Shown one piece after another: positions 61,135 through 64,000 of a DNA stretch of 64,000 nt. The notes under the pieces were generated by a model that was given only the letters and a program-made list of their open reading frames with translations, made no database searches and was not told the origin of the DNA. The position numbers were made by a program, and so were the translations under genes. The stretch covers positions 124,001 to 188,000 of the forward strand of contig NZ_FYDG01000006.1 of NCBI RefSeq assembly GCF_900187365.1. Direction: 5' to 3'. Every line of letters starts with the position of its first letter. Positions within the stretch are counted from its first letter, which is position 1. Source of the stretch: Rhodoblastus acidophilus. GTDB taxonomy: Bacteria; Pseudomonadota; Alphaproteobacteria; Rhizobiales; Beijerinckiaceae.

Positions 61135-61663
61135 CGCGGACGTCAGCCAGGCTGAGCCGAAAATCGGTCCGTGCGAGCGGGAAATGGCGCGCGCCGCGCA
61201 AGTGGAAGACATTCCGCTGGCCGTGCTCTATTCCGTCGGCCTGACGGAAACGGGCGCGCGCGGCCAGTTGCAGCCCTATGCGATGAACGTCGACGGCGTC
61301 GCCGTGGCCTCCGCCAGCCTGCCGGAGGCGATGACGAAATTCACGGAGGCGAAGGCGCGCGGCGCGAAATTCATCGACATCGGCTGCATGCAGATCAACC
61401 ACCGCTTCCACGGCAAGAATTTCGCCTCGCTCGCGGCCATGTTCGACGAGCGGCTCAACGTCGCCTATGCCGCGCGGTTTCTCAAGGATTTGCGGGCGCG
61501 GGAATCCAGCTGGACCCTGGCGGTGGCGCGCTACAACGCCGGCCCCGACAACAATTACGCCCAGAAGAAATATGTCTGCGCCGTGATCGCCAATATGGTG
61601 CGCAGCGGCTTCGGCGGCTGGACCGACAACGCCCGGCGGTTCTGCGGGGCGAGCGGCGGGTGA
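61070..61663 (+). CDS. flagellar lytic transglycosylase (SLT domain)
   Basis: 197 residues from ATG 61070 (GAGAGG upstream). Signal peptide (RAALLAIAACTFSADVSQAE). SLT fold: catalytic Glu in VGLTETGARG, DIGCMQINHRF, ARYNAGPDNN. It cuts peptidoglycan so the rod can pass; FlgJ here lacks a hydrolase domain, so this protein likely replaces it. The gene order motB-motC-fliK-slt is conserved in rhizobia. Confidence 0.9.
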   Translation: MNAAMFHAMRAALLAIAACTFSADVSQAEPKIGPCEREMARAAQVEDIPLAVLYSVGLTETGARGQLQPYAMNVDGVAVASASLPEAMTKFTEAKARGAKFIDIGCMQINHRFHGKNFASLAAMFDERLNVAYAARFLKDLRARESSWTLAVARYNAGPDNNYAQKKYVCAVIANMVRSGFGGWTDNARRFCGASGG

Positions 61664-61681
61664 TTCCGCCGCTTCGGCGGC

Positions 61682-62086
61682 TCAGGACGTCAGGCTGCGC
61701 GCCGCCTCGTCGATCGCCGCATTGACCCGGGCCATCAGCCGCTCCGCATCGGCCCGAATCTCGGCGGCGACCCGATCGGGGTGGGCGGCCAGCGCCAGCG
61801 TCCGGCGCAGCCGATGCAGTTCCGCGGCGCTGCGCGCGGCGGCGATACGCGCGGCGATCTCCTCGAAGGTGGGAATGCCCGCCTGCGCCAGGCGCAACGC
61901 CGTCTGCTGTTCGGCATAACGGCCCTCGATCTCCGTCTGACGGCAGTTGGCCGGGCCGACGTCGAGCCATAGCCGCTCCACGCCCGCGACGCGATGGAAG
62001 AAAGCTTCCTTCCGGCTCGGCGCAAGCGCGTCGAGGATCGTGGCGAAGTCGTCCTCAGGATACGAAAAAGCCGAACGGGCAAGCAT
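61682..62086 (-). CDS. J-domain-like hypothetical protein
   Basis: 134 residues from ATG 62086; the frame reaches 62206 with a GTG. The C-terminal part (AELHRLRRTLALAAHPDRVA, RLMARVNAAIDEAARS) resembles the helix-HPD-helix core of a J domain, with the key HPD tripeptide. The rest (YPEDDFATILDALAPSRKEA, AGVERLWLDVGPANC) is not recognised. Convergent with slt, divergent from ftcR. May be a Hsp70 co-chaperone or a degenerate relative; context gives no function. Confidence 0.6.
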   Translation of the reverse strand: MLARSAFSYPEDDFATILDALAPSRKEAFFHRVAGVERLWLDVGPANCRQTEIEGRYAEQQTALRLAQAGIPTFEEIAARIAAARSAAELHRLRRTLALAAHPDRVAAEIRADAERLMARVNAAIDEAARSLTS

Positions 62087-62199
62087 GAGATGCAACCGAA
62101 GGTTACCTAGGGCGCCTCCTGGCGCCGAAGAGAGCCTGAAAAGAATGCACGCTAAAATATCAATGAAATCATAAGGAAGGGTGTCTAGCTTGTCCAATA

Positions 62200-62216
62200 T
62201 TGGCACGGTGCTGGCA
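62200..62216 (+). promoter_or_regulatory. candidate sigma-54 (-24/-12) promoter upstream of ftcR
   Basis: TTGGCACG-GTGC-TGGCA matches the sigma-54 consensus TTGGCACG-N4-TTGCA at every position but one, with the invariant GG and GC at the required 12-base spacing. It lies 97 bases before the ftcR start in the proper orientation. No activator gene is in the window. Confidence 0.55.
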
Positions 62217-62312
62217 TTCTTAATCGTTCGTTAACCATATTGCCACAACTTAAGCGTGTGCTTCGCAAGGGGCGCTTGAAATTGCGATGGGTTTTGGGAA
62301 CGGGGGGATGAA

Positions 62313-62984
62313 ATGTTCGTCATTGTGGATGAACGCGAGATCGTGAAGACGGGCTACGCGACCAGTTTCGACCGCGAAGGCGTCGCCTCTACAGGCTTGC
62401 GCCCCGATGAGTTCGCGGAATGGGTCTCAGGCGCCGGCAAGCCGGACCTGCAGGCGGTCGAGGCTTTCTTGATCGGCGACTGCTCCAATCGCGAATCCTT
62501 TCCGCGCCTGATCCGCGAGCGGTGCGTCGCTCCGGTGATCGCGCTCAACGACTCGCCCTCGCTGGAGCAGACGCTGGAGCTGTTCGCCGCCGGCATGGAC
62601 GATGTCGTGCGCAAGCCGGTCCATGTCCGCGAAATCATGGCGCGTGTCGGGGCGATCCGTCGGCGCAAGGAGGCGCAGCCCGAATATAAAGTGGTCGGCC
62701 AGATGCGCGTCTATTTCGATGGACGCGATCCGGAGGTCGCGGGCTCCTCGCTGCCGCTGCCGCGCCGCGAACGCCGCATTCTCGAATATTTGGTGCAGAA
62801 CCAGTCCAAGCGCGTCACCAAGACCCAGATTTTCAACGCCATCTATGGTCTGTTCGACGACGAGGTCGAGGAAGACGTGGTCGAAAGCCACATCAGCAAG
62901 CTGCGCAAGAAGCTGCGTCATCGCCTGGGCTACGATCCCATCGATTCAAAGCGCTACCTCGGCTATTGCTTGACCTTGAATTGA
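62313..62984 (+). CDS. ftcR: flagellar transcriptional regulator FtcR (OmpR-like)
   Basis: 223 residues. N-terminal receiver-like domain ([20 protein letters not shown]) with a non-standard acceptor region (FLIGDCSN) and a retained Lys (VVRKPVHV). C-terminal winged helix: [45 protein letters not shown]. FtcR (Brucella) / Rem (Sinorhizobium) activates flagellar genes. A terminator follows 24 bases later. Confidence 0.92.
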   Translation: MFVIVDEREIVKTGYATSFDREGVASTGLRPDEFAEWVSGAGKPDLQAVEAFLIGDCSNRESFPRLIRERCVAPVIALNDSPSLEQTLELFAAGMDDVVRKPVHVREIMARVGAIRRRKEAQPEYKVVGQMRVYFDGRDPEVAGSSLPLPRRERRILEYLVQNQSKRVTKTQIFNAIYGLFDDEVEEDVVESHISKLRKKLRHRLGYDPIDSKRYLGYCLTLN

Positions 62985-63008
62985 CTTGAAACATCATTTG
63001 TCTGGACA

Positions 63009-63034
63009 GGCCGCGTCCCCCGCGCGGCCTTTTT
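63009..63034 (+). terminator. rho-independent terminator after ftcR
   Basis: GGCCGCG - 7-base loop - CGCGGCC stem followed by TTTTT; 24 bases after the ftcR stop. Confidence 0.88.
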
Positions 63035-63090
63035 GTTGCGCGCTTTTTGAGTCGCCGCGGCGACGTCGGCCGGGGTAGGGGCGGTCCCGG

Positions 63091-63537
63091 CTAATCCTTG
63101 ATGGCGTAGTATTTCCCACGCAGTTCGATGATCTGCCGCCGCGTCGCCGGCACGGGGCCGCTGAATCGCAAGCGTGCGCCCAGGGTCGTGTCGCGCCGCC
63201 AGATCACGCGAAAGGCGTAGATGTTCTCGCTCTCGTCGTCGAACAGGTGGAACAGGTCCGGCACTTCGCAGTCGCGTGCGAGGCGCAGGCGCAAGCCGCC
63301 CGCGGAACGGTCAAGAATGGAGACTTCGACCAGAAAGCGATTGGCGCGGTCCAGAATCTTGCCGGAGCGCAAGCGCGTCCGGCGCCGGGGCGCGTAGCGC
63401 CGTTCGCTGGGGAAAGACGCCGGCCCTCCCGACAGCACGGCATAGGTGACCTCGCCCCGCGGTTTGCGGCGGAACAGATCGAAGATGGAGGGGCGGCGGA
63501 GCTGGACTCGCTCGGCGATCAATTCGCGCAAGGGCAT
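63091..63537 (-). CDS. PilZ-domain protein
   Basis: 148 residues from ATG 63537 (MPLRELIAERVQLRRPSIFD). The PilZ cyclic-di-GMP-binding motifs are both present: RRYAPRRR (RxxxR) and DRSAGGLRL ((D/N)xSxxG), followed by a beta barrel (ENIYAFRVIWRRDTTLGARL). Probably couples c-di-GMP to motility, given the surrounding flagellar genes. Lies 13 bases after the small gene upstream. Confidence 0.85.
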   Translation of the reverse strand: MPLRELIAERVQLRRPSIFDLFRRKPRGEVTYAVLSGGPASFPSERRYAPRRRTRLRSGKILDRANRFLVEVSILDRSAGGLRLRLARDCEVPDLFHLFDDESENIYAFRVIWRRDTTLGARLRFSGPVPATRRQIIELRGKYYAIKD

Positions 63538-63550
63538 GGACGCGCTCGAA

Positions 63551-63877
63551 TCAGGCCGCCGGCGGCATGCGGCGGAGATCGTCAAGCGCGCTGCGCATCA
63601 TGTCCTTCTGCAAATCGTTCGGCCTGTCGCCGACATTGTCCCGGGACAGGTCGTCCCAGGTTTTCAGCTTGGCGACAACGTCCGCGAAGCTGAGGGACGG
63701 CTTTTCGGCGATCGACCGTTTCAAGGCGCCGATGATGTCGTAAGTCGACTGGCGCTGTGCGTCGGGCAATGGGCCTGCGGCCGCGAACTGCATCTCGAGC
63801 AGACGCAGGCGCAAGATCGCCGGGCTCTCGGCGACGGCGGAAATGTCGTCCGGCGCGGCAAGACACGAGGCGATCAT
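63551..63877 (-). CDS. small hypothetical protein upstream of the PilZ gene
   Basis: 108 residues from ATG 63877 (AAGGAC upstream). No family recognised. Acidic helical protein: SPAILRLRLLEMQFAAAGPL, STYDIIGALKRSIAEKPSLS, LSFADVVAKLKTWDDLSRDN, LQKDMMRSALDDLRRMPPAA. Adjacent and same-strand as the PilZ gene, so likely co-transcribed. No clear gene was seen between 63878 and 64000. Confidence 0.55.
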   Translation of the reverse strand: MIASCLAAPDDISAVAESPAILRLRLLEMQFAAAGPLPDAQRQSTYDIIGALKRSIAEKPSLSFADVVAKLKTWDDLSRDNVGDRPNDLQKDMMRSALDDLRRMPPAA

Positions 63878-64000
63878 GAAGCAGTCCTTGCGGTTGGCGC
63901 GACGGGATCATCCCGTCGTCATGACGCTATTCAATGTCTAAATCCTTTTGCGAAGCTTTCGCTCGCAAATCCCCGGAAACGAAAGCTTCGCGCCAGTTTT

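Overview
The window is a flagellar, motility and chemotaxis super-cluster from a GC-rich alphaproteobacterium, almost certainly a member of Hyphomicrobiales (Rhizobiales). The lineage call rests on marker genes: flaF and flbT instead of fliS/fliT, the rhizobial motor genes motC and motE, an FtcR-type response regulator, split operons (motA-fliM-fliN-fliG-flhB; flgF-fliI; flgB-flgC-fliE-flgG-flgA-flgI-motE-flgH-fliL-fliP; fliF-fliH-motB-motC-fliK-slt) and a roughly 130-residue FlgD. The genus cannot be fixed from sequence alone; a methylotroph or Beijerinckiaceae/Methylocystaceae-like organism is only a guess. No rRNA, tRNA, CRISPR array, insertion sequence or prophage was seen.

Layout: 1-9040 (+) carries flgK (5' truncated), flgL, flaF, flbT, flgD, fliQ, flhA, fliR, a FliJ-like protein, a FlgJ-type rod-binding protein, a FlgN-like chaperone and a small membrane protein. 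9144-11255 (+) is a large soluble chemoreceptor. 11343-16229 (-) is the switch and stator operon motA, fliM, fliN, fliG, flhB and a conserved hypothetical. 16395-18995 (+) holds flgF, fliI and a membrane protein. 19080-20120 (-) is cheB, divergent from 20418-25576 (+): a hypothetical, hybrid cheA, cheW, cheY and cheR. An ATP-grasp gene follows, then the rod, ring and export operon 26875-33100. Two flagellin genes sit at 33375-35591.

35727-53900 is the accessory heart of the window, a 14-gene glycan island immediately behind the flagellins. It starts with a TPR/GT41-type glycosyltransferase, continues with the three-enzyme CDP-3,6-dideoxy-4-keto-glucose module (ddhA/rfbF, ddhB/rfbG, ddhC/rfbH) and a methyltransferase, then a tightly coupled set: CBS-GHMP sugar kinase, a NeuB-like synthase fused to a second TIM barrel, three short-chain dehydrogenases (one PtmA-like), a sugar isomerase, an acetolactate-synthase-like ThDP enzyme and an HddC-like nucleotidyltransferase. 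A second methyltransferase and a glycosyltransferase follow on the opposite strand. I infer that it builds an unusual, possibly branched or higher-carbon sugar for flagellin O-glycosylation. The gene combination does not match a pathway I know, and no CMP-sugar synthetase is present in the window.

54095-61663 (+) holds fliF, fliH, motB, motC, fliK and a lytic transglycosylase. 61682-64000 holds a J-domain-like protein (-), the ftcR regulator (+) preceded by a sigma-54-like sequence, and a PilZ protein and small hypothetical (-). Together the genes cover export gate, basal body, rod, rings, filament, stator, switch, chemosensory relay, regulation and filament glycosylation. The hook gene flgE, fliO and most chemoreceptors must lie elsewhere.
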